Source: an uncultured Flavobacteriales bacterium (GTDB lineage: Bacteria > Bacteroidota > Bacteroidia > Flavobacteriales_E > Vicingaceae). Taken from it: DNA of 49,637 bases. Each line of letters starts with the position of its first letter. Positions within the stretch are counted from its first letter, which is position 1. The stretch is taken from the NCBI GenBank assembly GCA_905479915.1, contig CAJQOH010000018.1, positions 1 to 49,637 of the forward strand, in the 5' to 3' direction. The notes beneath the pieces are model-generated. The model saw only the letters and a list, made by a program, of their open reading frames with translations. It was not told the origin of the DNA and searched no databases. The position numbers were made by a program, and so were the translations under genes. Positions 36,468 through 44,755 of this stretch are shown here, in pieces.

Positions 36468-37277
36468 ATGAAAAATCTACAAGAAACAGTAACTTATCTT
36501 AAAAATGAAGGTTTTAATGACCCGGAAATCGGTATAGTATTAGGAACTGGTTTGGGGGGATTAGTCTCTGAAATAGAAATTATCAAATCTGTTGATTATG
36601 ATAAAATTCCGCACTTCCCTATTTCTACCGTAGAGTCTCATCATGGTAAGCTAATATACGGAACCATTAGAGGTAAAAAAGTAGTGGTGATGCAAGGGCG
36701 TTTTCATTATTATGAAGGTTACAATATGAAGGAAATTACTTTCCCTATTAGAGTAATGAAGCTATTAGGAGTGCAAAACCTTTTAATATCTAATGCAGCT
36801 GGAGCAGTAAACTTAGCATTCAAAAAAAGTTCTTTAATGATGATAACTGATCACATTAACCTGTATCCAGATAATCCATTAATTGGGAAAAATTGGGATG
36901 ATTTTGGCCCTCGTTTTCCAGATATGAGTGAACCCTATTCGAATAAACTAAATAACCTGTTAAGAGACATCTCTAAAGAAAACGACATCCAATTGCACGA
37001 AGGAGTTTATGTTCCTGTTACAGGGCCTAACTTAGAAACAAGAGCTGAATACAAGATGATCCGTTTATTGGGTGGTGATGCTGTAGGAATGAGTACCGTT
37101 CCAGAAGTAATAGTTGCCAAACATATGGACTTACCTTGTTGTGCTATTTCTGTTTTAACAGACGAGTGTGACCCAGAGCATTTAGAACCTGTTGATATTG
37201 CTGATATTTTAGCTGCTGCTGCAATTGCAGAACCTCAATTAACAAAGCTATATACTGAACTAATAGAAAGGCTATAA
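36468..37277 (+). CDS. Purine-nucleoside phosphorylase, trimeric class
   Basis: The 269-residue enzyme has the class II PNP pattern: LGTGLGG (phosphate loop), a His-containing active-site segment (STVESHHGK and QGRFHYYEGYNM), SNAAGAVN, GPNLETRAEYKMI (the purine-site Glu) and GMSTVPEVIVAKH. It cleaves purine nucleosides to base plus ribose 1-phosphate. In this family a conserved Asn next to the purine decides specificity for 6-oxopurines, and the matching residue here is Asp (D232 in SVLTDECDP). I chose ATG 36468 (MKNLQETVTYL) because the in-frame codon at 36432 lies inside the preceding hairpin. The stop overlaps the next gene. Confidence 0.9.
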   Translation: MKNLQETVTYLKNEGFNDPEIGIVLGTGLGGLVSEIEIIKSVDYDKIPHFPISTVESHHGKLIYGTIRGKKVVVMQGRFHYYEGYNMKEITFPIRVMKLLGVQNLLISNAAGAVNLAFKKSSLMMITDHINLYPDNPLIGKNWDDFGPRFPDMSEPYSNKLNNLLRDISKENDIQLHEGVYVPVTGPNLETRAEYKMIRLLGGDAVGMSTVPEVIVAKHMDLPCCAISVLTDECDPEHLEPVDIADILAAAAIAEPQLTKLYTELIERL

Positions 37278-37678
37278 TGAACAATCACGAAGAAAAATTA
37301 AGCCTAATTCAAGATTTGATTGGATTAAGCTTAGCAGACGGTAATGAAGATTTTAACGAAGGAAATTTCATTTATACAATTGCCAATAGTCTAGGAGTAT
37401 CTGAACTTGAAGTTTCAGCACTTAAAAACACCCCAGTTAAATACAGTCCTGCAGATAAAGAAACGGATAGAATCATCCAATTTTACCGCTTACTATTATT
37501 AATGGGAGTGGATCAAAAAAAGACTGATTCTGAAATCGCTTTCTGTAAAGAAGTTGCCTTAAAAATGGGGTTAAATCCAATTGCGGTAAATGACACCATT
37601 AAGAGCATATTGGAATCTGAAACAGGAATGATGTCTCCAGAAGATGTAATTAAAATCTTTCAAATTCAACATAACTAG
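37277..37678 (+). CDS. TerB-like helical protein
   Basis: The 133-residue cytoplasmic protein is predicted all-helical. The segments LSLIQDLIGLSLADGNEDF and FCKEVALKMGLNPIAVNDTI have the spacing of acidic residues (DGNEDFNEGN) seen in TerB-like proteins, where they bind metal. It has no signal peptide. Its ATG overlaps the PNP stop codon by one base (TAATG), so it is translationally coupled to the phosphorylase. Genes of this type are often placed near stress or nucleotide genes in Bacteroidota, but the role is unknown. I am moderately sure of the family. Confidence 0.6.
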   Translation: MNNHEEKLSLIQDLIGLSLADGNEDFNEGNFIYTIANSLGVSELEVSALKNTPVKYSPADKETDRIIQFYRLLLLMGVDQKKTDSEIAFCKEVALKMGLNPIAVNDTIKSILESETGMMSPEDVIKIFQIQHN

Positions 37679-37749
37679 ACCTCAAAGGCCTTTCTCAATT
37701 TTAATCTAGAGCATTCCACTTTGGATTAATTCTTGCACCACAGGTGTTC

Positions 37750-38487
37750 ATGAAAAGCATTCTTTCTATACTACTTGTATTCTCATTACTTTTTGTAAAA
37801 GCAACTACTATTAGTGTAGTTACTTATAACGTAAACTATCATTTTATCAATAAAAATGTAGTTAGCATCTTGGATTCAATAAATGCTGATGTAGTTTGTC
37901 TTCAAGAAACAAATGCTGCTTGGGAAGATATAATTAAAAAGGGACTGATAAGTAAATACAGTTTTATCGAATTTAAACATCGCGGTACAGCTGGAGGATA
38001 TGCAATACTCTCAAAATATCCAATAATCAATACTCAATATATTCGTAACGAGCCTGGCTGGTTTCCTGCATGGGCAACCACTATAAAAAAGAATAATGAT
38101 TCCATACAAATATTAAACACGCATTTAAAACCAGGACTTACTCGTAAAGGTAGAATCGGCTGGAATGCATACTTCAAAGCAGAAGAGGTTCATATTGAAG
38201 AATTAAAAACATTTATAGCGAAGTTAAACCTTAATCTCCCTACTATAATCCTAGGTGACTTTAATGAAAATGACAATGGAAAATCAATGAAATGGTTACT
38301 TGATGAAGGCTTTGATGATGCCTTACCTAAATTTGATAAAAGAACAAAAACTTGGCGATGGGTTATTCTGAAAGGGAGATATGATCATATTGTCTCTAAC
38401 CAAAAACTAATCTGTACCGATGCTAAAGTCTATAAACTGGGAAAATCTGATCACTTCCCGGTATTGGGTGTTTTTGAAGTAAAGTAA
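37750..38487 (+). CDS. Endonuclease/exonuclease/phosphatase (EEP) family protein, secreted
   Basis: The 245-residue protein has a signal peptide (MKSILSILLVFSLLFVKATT) and the full EEP fold: TYNVNYH (start of domain), LQETNAAW (metal Glu), RGTAGGYAILSKYPI, LNTHLKPGLTR, ILGDFNEND (metal Asp/Asn), YDHIVSN and SDHFPVLGVFE (catalytic His). Members hydrolyse phosphodiesters in DNA, RNA or lipids, or remove phosphates; the exact substrate is not visible. The location is periplasmic or extracellular. I chose the ATG at 37750, as the frame reaches back to a GTG at 37744 only two codons earlier. A dispersed repeat follows the stop codon. Confidence 0.92.
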   Translation: MKSILSILLVFSLLFVKATTISVVTYNVNYHFINKNVVSILDSINADVVCLQETNAAWEDIIKKGLISKYSFIEFKHRGTAGGYAILSKYPIINTQYIRNEPGWFPAWATTIKKNNDSIQILNTHLKPGLTRKGRIGWNAYFKAEEVHIEELKTFIAKLNLNLPTIILGDFNENDNGKSMKWLLDEGFDDALPKFDKRTKTWRWVILKGRYDHIVSNQKLICTDAKVYKLGKSDHFPVLGVFEVK

Positions 38488-38491
38488 CTAC

Positions 38492-38615
38492 GTCATTGCG
38501 ATAAATGAAACGCAGTGAAATAAAGAAGCAATCTCAACTTAATAATAAGAATTGCTTTGTTTTATTTTCAGATCCCCAGTCAAGCTGAGGATGACAAAAA
38601 CAAATTCGCAATGAC
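38492..38615. repeat. Palindromic intergenic repeat element
   Basis: It is bounded by perfect 10-base inverted ends GTCATTGCGA (38492-38501) and TCGCAATGAC (38606-38615). Inside, GAAATAAA and GAAGCAAT pair with ATTGCTT and TTTTATTTTC. It contains a 26-base block (38571-38596) that recurs at 41436-41461. It lies between convergent genes and has no gene content. Confidence 0.7.
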
Positions 38616-38618
38616 AGC

Positions 38619-39770
38619 CTAAACAAGCGTCTCCAAATAATGAGATTCTACGTGATACTCCTTTTTAAGATCATCTATTTTTTTAGCTATCGCTTCTGTA
38701 TCTGGCTTTTTGTTTGATTTTTGCCCTACTAACATTACATTTTTACGGGTATGTTCATTAGAGATAAACTCAAACACTTTTGTTGAATATTGGTTCTTTT
38801 CTAAGATTAAAGCGCGGATGGTATCAGTTACCATTTCAAACTGACGCTCTTTAAAAATACCATACTTTAAAATAGGATTTTCCTGTTCCTTTCCTTTTAG
38901 CTGTTGTCTTATTTGTTTGTGACAACAAGGAGCCGTTATTACCAAGTTTGCATTAGCACTAATTGCTTTACCTAAAGCATCATCCGTTGCAGTATCACAA
39001 GCGTGTAAAGCAATTAAAATATCAATCTTTTTAGGTTTGTATTCTTGAATGGTTTGACGAACAAACTTTAGTCCTTCAAAACCGCATTCCTTAGCAGTTT
39101 TATTACAAAACTCAACTAACTCTTCTCGTAATTCTATACCTGTAATTGTTACTTCTCTCTTTCTTTGATTAGTTAAATAATCATACAAAGCAAAAGTTAA
39201 ATATCCTTTACCAGAACCCATATCTACAATAGATATCTCTTTTGATAAATCAGCATTCTTCATCAAGTTTTCGATGATTTCTAAGTACTTGTTTATTTGC
39301 TTGTACTTATCTGCCATCTTAGGAATTACAACTCCATTTTTATCTATTATTCCTAATAAATTCAAATACTTTCCTAATTGAGCTCTTCTTTCCTTAGGCT
39401 TATCATGTGTTTCTGGCGGTTTGTTTTTAAAACTTGGATAAGAAGTTCTTGTAGAAACTTTTCCTTTTTTAGAAAACTGTATCGTAAAATCCTCTTCTAA
39501 AGTGAAAAGGATTCCCACTTTAAATTTTTGATTTAACAATTCAGAAAAAACACCTTTAGCTTCTTCTAACGTATAGTTCTTAACCTGATCATTAGTTTGA
39601 TAATGATACGTAAACGACAACATTCTTTCTTCTTTTATCGTAGCAATACGAACATAAACATTGTGTAACCCATCACTTTTATAAGCTGGTTTACTTAATG
39701 TAATTTTTACAAAGTTATCATCAGTATAACTTTTGTCTAACTTTTCAAAAAAAGGAGCTAAATCATTCAT
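38619..39770 (-). CDS. SAM-dependent methyltransferase (Methyltransf_32-like)
   Basis: The 383-residue protein has an N-terminal region of about 170 residues and a Rossmann-like methyltransferase domain. Motif I is VDMGSGKGYLTFALYDYL, the acidic ribose-binding residue is in ITGIELREELVEFC, the catalytic-type loop ALHACDTATDDALGKAI follows, and the motif PCCHKQIRQQL is typical of the Methyltransf_32 group, related to METTL25 and TRM13 proteins. A nucleic-acid substrate, probably tRNA, is suggested by that kinship but not shown. It is divergent from the acetyltransferase gene. Its -7 box ends four bases before the ATG, so its mRNA should be leaderless. Confidence 0.8.
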   Translation of the reverse strand: MNDLAPFFEKLDKSYTDDNFVKITLSKPAYKSDGLHNVYVRIATIKEERMLSFTYHYQTNDQVKNYTLEEAKGVFSELLNQKFKVGILFTLEEDFTIQFSKKGKVSTRTSYPSFKNKPPETHDKPKERRAQLGKYLNLLGIIDKNGVVIPKMADKYKQINKYLEIIENLMKNADLSKEISIVDMGSGKGYLTFALYDYLTNQRKREVTITGIELREELVEFCNKTAKECGFEGLKFVRQTIQEYKPKKIDILIALHACDTATDDALGKAISANANLVITAPCCHKQIRQQLKGKEQENPILKYGIFKERQFEMVTDTIRALILEKNQYSTKVFEFISNEHTRKNVMLVGQKSNKKPDTEAIAKKIDDLKKEYHVESHYLETLV

Positions 39771-39774
39771 CCTG

Positions 39775-39812
39775 CAAAGTTATCGATAATAAAATGAGAA
39801 AAAGTACTTTTG
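39775..39812. promoter_or_regulatory. Back-to-back leaderless promoters of the methyltransferase and GNAT genes
   Basis: On the minus strand TAACTTTG (39782-39775) ends four bases before the methyltransferase ATG. On the plus strand TACTTTTG (39805-39812) ends four bases before the acetyltransferase ATG. The whole gap is 46 bases. Confidence 0.65.
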
Positions 39813-39816
39813 AAAA

Positions 39817-40308
39817 ATGAGCCTACAATTTCAAAGAATAACAAAAGAAAACATAGCTCCTGCATTGGCAATTTACAATTGGTATGTACTTAATTCTACT
39901 GCAACCTTCCATTTAGAAGCTGTACCCCAAAAAGAATTAGAAAGAATGGTTTCTGTTGGGCATTCGAAATATCAATCTTTTCTGATTTTATATAACGGTG
40001 AGGTTGCAGGGTTTTGTTACCTTTCTCAATTTCGATACAAAGAAGCTTATGATAAGTCTGCCGAAATTACCCTGTATTTAGATAAAAGTGCAACAGGAAA
40101 AGGTATTGGAAAAGCAACATTAACTTATCTAGAAGAAATTGCGAAAGACAACAACATTAGCAATTTAGTAGCTGTAATTACCGAAGATAATGCCGCAAGT
40201 ATTGCCATGTTCGAAAAATACAATTATCTTAAAGTAGGCCACCTTAAAAATATTGGGATAAAATTTGGAAAACCCTTAGACGTGGTTTCTTATCAGAAGG
40301 AAATTTAA
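39817..40308 (+). CDS. GNAT-family N-acetyltransferase
   Basis: The 163-residue protein has the GNAT fold, with LAIYNWYVLNSTATFHLE at the start, a strand-turn-strand in GEVAGFCYLSQFR and the acetyl-CoA loop ATGKGIGKATLTYL followed by LVAVITEDNAASIAMFEKYNY. It resembles the phosphinothricin-acetyltransferase-like subgroup, which acetylates small amines or amino acids. The true substrate cannot be inferred. The translation start is fixed by the ATG next to the -7 box, and the spacing means a nearly leaderless mRNA. An interspersed repeat follows the gene, so it appears to end an operon of one gene. Confidence 0.88.
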   Translation: MSLQFQRITKENIAPALAIYNWYVLNSTATFHLEAVPQKELERMVSVGHSKYQSFLILYNGEVAGFCYLSQFRYKEAYDKSAEITLYLDKSATGKGIGKATLTYLEEIAKDNNISNLVAVITEDNAASIAMFEKYNYLKVGHLKNIGIKFGKPLDVVSYQKEI

Positions 40309-40319
40309 CATTTTAGTCC

Positions 40320-40470
40320 TGTCATTCTGAACAATATTTTATTTCAACTTTAGTTGGATTATAAAATGACGTGATGAATCTATTTTATCATATTCAAGTC
40401 TCCTTTTTAGATACTTCATTTTATTTTCTTCTGGAAATTAATTTCCAATAAAACTACATTCAGCATGACA
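40320..40470. repeat. Palindromic intergenic repeat element
   Basis: Ends TGTCATTCTGAA (40320-40331) and TTCAGCATGACA (40459-40470) form imperfect 12-base inverted repeats with one mismatch. A perfect 16-base palindrome TGGAAATTAATTTCCA lies at 40432-40447. It occupies almost the whole gap between convergent genes. Confidence 0.6.
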
Positions 40471-40482
40471 AAAAGAAGGGGC

Positions 40483-41400
40483 TTAAAAGAAAAAAGGATG
40501 GAATTTTTGTTCTCCTAACGTATTGAATTCTAACGTAGGCAATGGAAACTTAATCATATTGAGAAAAAAGAAAGTAGATTTTAAAAACTTAGATTTAGTT
40601 TTGATTTTATCCAAGTCCAAATCTAAAGACAGGTAATAACTCCGGTATCGTTGAATAGGTGCTACCCAAGCACCATTGTGATAAATTCTTGGGTTGTTTT
40701 CGCCAGACAGCATCCCATAAGCTCCATACCCTCCAGCAACATTCAACCATTTCGGAATAACAGATTGATGTTTAAAAACAGACCTTAGATTTAATGACCA
40801 CCAAAAAGTCTGACCATTGTAATCTGCTACCACCCTGGAAATATCAGTATCTCCCAAAACTCCAGGTTTATATTTTGCCAATTCAGTATGATGATAGGAA
40901 AACTTAAAAGTTAACACTTGCTTTTTAAAGGCCAACTCTTGACCAATCAGTAACAAACTACCGGAGGCATTGGCCACCATATCCATTGGTGAAAAACCCC
41001 ATTCAGCATAATTTGCGTCCAAAAGTTCAACCGAAGTCATGAATAAAAATCCATAAGAACCGCCATACCAAATGGCTTTTTTATCTTTTACTCCAGCCCA
41101 CCTCATCGATTGCACTCCTAGTTTACCCATTGCATAAGTAGTATAAGCATGTCCATACTTATCTATCTGAAGCCATCCTGCATTATCATTTTTAACATGA
41201 AATCCTACCCAACTGTTATCTTGATACCAAACTGTAGCTAAACCCGTTAGCATACCACCATAAAACAAACCTCCAGCCCCTCCAACCAAACCAAGCCTTA
41301 CTGGTTTATACGCTCGTTGAGAAGTATCCACAGGGCTTTGTGCTCTTAAATTAAAAAGAAAACAAAAGGCAATAATAATGAGTATAAATTTCTTTAGCAC
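40483..41400 (-). CDS. DUF2279-family secreted or outer-membrane protein
   Basis: The 305-residue protein begins at a GTG (MLKKFILIIIAFCFLFNLRAQ, a signal peptide). It contains the DUF2279 / YfiM-like pattern NAGWLQIDKYGHAYTTYAMG, then GGSYGFLFMTSVELLDANY and WGFSPMDMVANASGSLLLIG. Polar periplasmic segments and a basic aromatic C-terminus follow (LKSTFFFLNMIKF). Function is unknown. It may be a membrane-associated beta-barrel-like or lipid-related protein. A TTAATTTG-like -7 box lies next to the start. It is downstream of the ACMSD gene, separated by a repeat, and probably has its own transcript. Confidence 0.8.
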   Translation of the reverse strand: MLKKFILIIIAFCFLFNLRAQSPVDTSQRAYKPVRLGLVGGAGGLFYGGMLTGLATVWYQDNSWVGFHVKNDNAGWLQIDKYGHAYTTYAMGKLGVQSMRWAGVKDKKAIWYGGSYGFLFMTSVELLDANYAEWGFSPMDMVANASGSLLLIGQELAFKKQVLTFKFSYHHTELAKYKPGVLGDTDISRVVADYNGQTFWWSLNLRSVFKHQSVIPKWLNVAGGYGAYGMLSGENNPRIYHNGAWVAPIQRYRSYYLSLDLDLDKIKTKSKFLKSTFFFLNMIKFPLPTLEFNTLGEQKFHPFFF

Positions 41401-41435
41401 AGCGCCAAATTAAGTTTATTATTATGAATAAAATA

Positions 41436-41461
41436 GATTCCCAGCCAAGCTGAGAATGACA
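41436..41461. repeat. 26-bp copy of the dispersed repeat block
   Basis: These 26 bases match 38571-38596 with three differences, in the same orientation (GATTCCCAGCCAAGCTGAG at the start). The block lies between the DUF2279 and ACMSD genes. Confidence 0.55.
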
Positions 41462-41465
41462 TTCT

Positions 41466-42515
41466 TTACCCTAACCATCTTAACACATTGTCTCTCCAGA
41501 TCTCATTAGCTTCGCGTTGGGTTAGTATATCCACCTCAACAGCAAAGTCAATTACTCTACCTGGAAAAGAGTTTCCAACACCTTCCATTTCTCCGAGGGG
41601 GTAAGGATCATCTAACCCTGCAACAATTTGAGAAACACCTACTCTGCGCTTCAATAATTCTAAGGTATAAGAATCGTGAACCAAAGTGTCAAAAAATAAG
41701 TTCTTATGTCCTAAAGATGCTCTTGGGTTTTCTGTTCCTTCAAAGAGATCGGGTCTTCCATCAAACCCTTGTAATCTTCTTCCATAATTCGCCATTCCCA
41801 ACATACAACCATGTGCAAAACAAGTTCTCATATTTGGAAATCTATTAGGAATATCATTTAGGGTATATAAGTGCAAAGTATCAGCACATTGTGCCATCAT
41901 CCATACCAAATGAAAACGCCAATACTGATCTTTCAAATTAACGATCTTCTCTCCATCATAAGGATGAATTTCAACAGCCAAATTGTATTTATTGGCCATT
42001 TCATAAATTGGAAATACGGATTTATCAGCAATTGAAATCCATTCATTTGCAGCATTTAAAAAATGGGTAGGCAAACAAAGTAGCTTAAGCCCTAGTTCAG
42101 TTACACATCTTTCTATTTCTGCCAAAGCATCATCCATATATAGAGGCTGAACAACAAAACCACAAGTAAATTTATCTGGATTACCATGTTGCACAGATGC
42201 ATTAAAATCGTTTTGCCATTGGATGGCATCTTTAGCATCTTGACGCTGCCATCCATTACAATATATTTGAGATAAGTTAAGCATCACACCATGATCGATG
42301 TTATACTTCTCCATCCATATTAACTTATCTTTTAAGAAAAAACTAGGATCAGTAATTGGCCTAGACCAATCTCCTTGACGCATAAATTTTTTGTCCTCAT
42401 CTATCCAAAACAATTTTTTATCCTTCATAAACTGAGGGATTTGATTTGGTTCAGGCAATATATGTCCGTGTCCGTTTATTCTTTTTTTATGCTTAGCGTT
42501 TTGTAATTGGTGCAT
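41466..42515 (-). CDS. Aminocarboxymuconate-semialdehyde (ACMS) decarboxylase-like amidohydrolase
   Basis: The 349-residue protein is an amidohydrolase-fold enzyme of the ACMSD family. The metal-binding motif NGHGHILPEP gives His16 and His18, AVEIHPYDG supplies the next metal ligand His, FAHGCMLG lies in the core, and GLDDPYPLGE carries the active Asp. The tryptophan-rich segment WFHLV-like QYWRFHLVWMMAQCADTL is also typical. ACMSD removes CO2 from 2-amino-3-carboxymuconate 6-semialdehyde, the product of the dioxygenase encoded three genes away, steering the kynurenine route to aminomuconate semialdehyde. The metal is zinc in homologues. A four-base gap separates it from the four-helix-bundle gene, so it is co-transcribed. 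Confidence 0.9.
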   Translation of the reverse strand: MHQLQNAKHKKRINGHGHILPEPNQIPQFMKDKKLFWIDEDKKFMRQGDWSRPITDPSFFLKDKLIWMEKYNIDHGVMLNLSQIYCNGWQRQDAKDAIQWQNDFNASVQHGNPDKFTCGFVVQPLYMDDALAEIERCVTELGLKLLCLPTHFLNAANEWISIADKSVFPIYEMANKYNLAVEIHPYDGEKIVNLKDQYWRFHLVWMMAQCADTLHLYTLNDIPNRFPNMRTCFAHGCMLGMANYGRRLQGFDGRPDLFEGTENPRASLGHKNLFFDTLVHDSYTLELLKRRVGVSQIVAGLDDPYPLGEMEGVGNSFPGRVIDFAVEVDILTQREANEIWRDNVLRWLG

Positions 42516-42519
42516 AGTC

Positions 42520-42888
42520 TTATAATTTCTTCTTATAATGATTCATGAACCCTGACAATAGTTTGTTCACAACCGTAATTTGTTTCAATATATTATCAAG
42601 TTGTTCTTTTGATATAAACTTTAGATCAAACGATAAATATAATTGTGTTTCTAATTCATACAATGAGCCTCTTGAAATATAAAAAAATCGTAATGAATCT
42701 TTTGGTGTAAATCGTCCAATTCCTTCTGCGATATTCGATGGAACAGAAATCGCAGATCGTTTTATTTGCGAAGAAATACCATACAATTCTTCTTTTGGAA
42801 ATTCTGATACTAATTCATAAATCAATTTAACTAAAATTCTTGATTCTTTCCAAGTATTTAATTCAGTATAACTTTTCCCTTTCTCCAT
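42520..42888 (-). CDS. Four-helix-bundle protein (S23/IVP family)
   Basis: The 122-residue protein is an all-helical member of the family first seen as open frames in 23S rRNA intervening sequences. Motifs are WKESRILVKLIYELVSEFP, GISSQIKRSAISVPSNIAEGIGR (the diagnostic segment) and FYISRGSLYELETQLYLSFDL. Such proteins form pentamers in known structures, but their cellular role is unsettled. The ATG at 42888 (MEKGKSYTEL) is preferred over a TTG extension. It is placed between the dioxygenase and decarboxylase genes of the kynurenine pathway, with short gaps, which is a context worth noting. Confidence 0.88.
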   Translation of the reverse strand: MEKGKSYTELNTWKESRILVKLIYELVSEFPKEELYGISSQIKRSAISVPSNIAEGIGRFTPKDSLRFFYISRGSLYELETQLYLSFDLKFISKEQLDNILKQITVVNKLLSGFMNHYKKKL

Positions 42889-42950
42889 AGCACAATGCAC
42901 AAATAACAATCTTCATTTACCCCCTCCTAAAACTCATCATCCATCACTCT

Positions 42951-43496
42951 CTACTCACCACCTTTAATAATAAATTTAGGATCCGTTTCCATTACTGTAC
43001 CACAATTATCACATGTTCTATGCGCTTCAGAATTAAAAAACTTCTTAAACACATCTAAAAAATCTTTTTCTATATCGTTAAGTGTAAAGCGCTCTTCAAA
43101 TAGCTTATGGTTACAGTTATCACAAAACCACATCAATCCATCCCTAAAGTCCGTCCCTTTTCTAACCCTTTCTATTACTAGTCCTATAGATCCTTCATCA
43201 CGATTTGGTGAATGCGGTATATTTGCTGGCAACAAAAACATTTCTCCTTCCTTAATTGGAACTTTTACTGCCTTCCCATCCTGCTGGATAGTAACTTGAA
43301 TATCCCCTTTAATTTGATAAAACAATTCTTCCGTTTCATTAAAGTGATAATCCTTACGAGCATTAGGTCCACCCACTACCATTACAATAAAATCTTTACC
43401 CAGTGGGTACATGTTTTTATTCGCAATTGGTGGCTTTAATTTATCTTTATTGTCTTCAATCCATTGATTGAAATTAAAAGGCATCGTTACAGACAT
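42951..43496 (-). CDS. nbaC: 3-hydroxyanthranilate 3,4-dioxygenase
   Basis: The 181-residue cupin is an iron(II) ring-cleavage dioxygenase. The metal-binding residues lie in YHFNETEELFYQIKGD (His, Glu) and LLPANIPHSPNR (His). A second, rubredoxin-like metal site has the Cys pairs WFCDNCNHKL and RTCDNCGTV near the C-terminus, as in bacterial enzymes. It opens 3-hydroxyanthranilate to 2-amino-3-carboxymuconate 6-semialdehyde, which the nearby ACMSD protein decarboxylates. I chose ATG 43494-43496 (MSVTMPFNFNQW). The upstream extension to 43565 crosses a strong terminator hairpin, so it is not coding. Confidence 0.93.
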   Translation of the reverse strand: MSVTMPFNFNQWIEDNKDKLKPPIANKNMYPLGKDFIVMVVGGPNARKDYHFNETEELFYQIKGDIQVTIQQDGKAVKVPIKEGEMFLLPANIPHSPNRDEGSIGLVIERVRKGTDFRDGLMWFCDNCNHKLFEERFTLNDIEKDFLDVFKKFFNSEAHRTCDNCGTVMETDPKFIIKGGE

Positions 43497-43542
43497 AAGC
43501 TTGTTTTTTGTTTGGTCTAAAAGTATGAAGAAAGTAGATAAT

Positions 43543-43571
43543 AAAAAACCCCAGATGTTATACATCTGGGG
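43543..43571 (-). terminator. Rho-independent terminator of the acidic T9SS protein gene
   Basis: Read on the minus strand, CCCCAGATGT pairs with ACATCTGGGG around a 3-base loop and is followed by six T. It lies 30 bases after the stop codon at 43602. Confidence 0.92.
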
Positions 43572-43601
43572 TAACTAACTAAACTAACAATAAAGGTTGG
43601 C

Positions 43602-44717
43602 CTATTTTATAACTATTTTACTAGAACTTGTCTTTTTATCCTGTACGATTTGTACAAAATAAATACCTTCACCTTTATCACTTATATCAATACTGTTAAG
43701 GTACTTACCATTAAAGTCTGACACCATTTCAGAGTAAACAACTTTTCCTTGTACATCAACTATTCTTATCCCTACAGGTTTTTCACTATCTAATTTAAAA
43801 CTTAAATCAAACTTTCCATCACTTGGGTTAGGACTAAATTTTAATTTATTTAATGATAATTCTGATGTAGAAGCAGAAGCTGGTTTAGTTCTCTTTTTTG
43901 AAGACCTCTCATCTGTTACAACTTTAGAAATAACAACTACCTTTTTCATTTCCTCTCCATTTTTATCATCTATATCAACATTAATTGACACGTTATGTTT
44001 GCCTGTAATTTTTCCATCTTCTCCAATAAACATGATTTTATGACCCTCTCCAAGCTCTTCGTCATCCAACTCCATTTCTTCTCCATCAACAATCTTTTTC
44101 ATGGTAACATTTCCGTTTTCATCAACCGTTTTTATGATTTTAACAGAATGTGCTTCTTCTCCTTCTTCATTGCTTTCAATCAAAACCTCAACATCTTTCA
44201 TGGTCGCTTCAATATCAATATTTTCGCCTAAATGCTCAATATGTTTATGAATGTCCCCTACATTTATTTCCATCTCCTCTCCATTCACCATCATTTTAAT
44301 CACTCCATCTTCTCCCTCACTTCCTTCTAACATGTTAAAATCAAAATTCATCTCAACATCCTCTTCTCCATCTCCTGCTTTAAACTTCATTATTTTAACT
44401 CCATTTTCATCCTCACCATTAATATCCATATCAAAGTTAAAATCAAATGTACCAGAATCTCCATCCATCATCATTACTTTGATCATCTCATGAATGCCTT
44501 CTCCATCAATTCCTTCATGTAGTTTTTCTATCCAGCTTGTGTTTTCATCACAATTAAAAGTAGAATCGATAACAGTCTTTTCTCCATTTATAATTTTAAC
44601 AATTTTTACTTTACATTTCTTATCTTCATTTCCCTCTTTAGGATTGGTAAATGAAAAAACTCCAACAACCAAAACGATTAAGCCAACTGGAATTAATAGT
44701 GTTTTTAAATTTTTCAT
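43602..44717 (-). CDS. Acidic secreted T9SS protein with VNGEE repeats, divergent from a two-component system
   Basis: The 371-residue protein has an N-terminal hydrophobic segment (LLIPVGLIVLVVGVFSFT) serving as signal, a very acidic middle (residues 30-270, runs such as DGDSGTFDFNFDMD and EDGVIKMMVNGEEME) and a T9SS sorting domain (KFSPNPSDGKFDLSFKLD, GIYFVQIVQDKK). The middle part repeats a [IV][ND]GE[EK] strand-turn unit: KIINGEKTVID, MMVNGEEMEIN and KIVDGEEMELD. The same unit occurs in the periplasmic domain of the histidine kinase encoded on the other side of a 176-base divergent gap. It could bind cations because it is so acidic. Function is unknown; co-regulation with the kinase is likely. 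Confidence 0.88.
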   Translation of the reverse strand: MKNLKTLLIPVGLIVLVVGVFSFTNPKEGNEDKKCKVKIVKIINGEKTVIDSTFNCDENTSWIEKLHEGIDGEGIHEMIKVMMMDGDSGTFDFNFDMDINGEDENGVKIMKFKAGDGEEDVEMNFDFNMLEGSEGEDGVIKMMVNGEEMEINVGDIHKHIEHLGENIDIEATMKDVEVLIESNEEGEEAHSVKIIKTVDENGNVTMKKIVDGEEMELDDEELGEGHKIMFIGEDGKITGKHNVSINVDIDDKNGEEMKKVVVISKVVTDERSSKKRTKPASASTSELSLNKLKFSPNPSDGKFDLSFKLDSEKPVGIRIVDVQGKVVYSEMVSDFNGKYLNSIDISDKGEGIYFVQIVQDKKTSSSKIVIK

Positions 44718-44755
44718 AACTCTTTAAGTTTTAAGTTTAACAATTATTTACACTA

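Noticed and set aside
43497-43565. N-terminal extension of the 3-hydroxyanthranilate dioxygenase frame
   Set aside because: It reads through a strong terminator hairpin and adds residues absent from the family.
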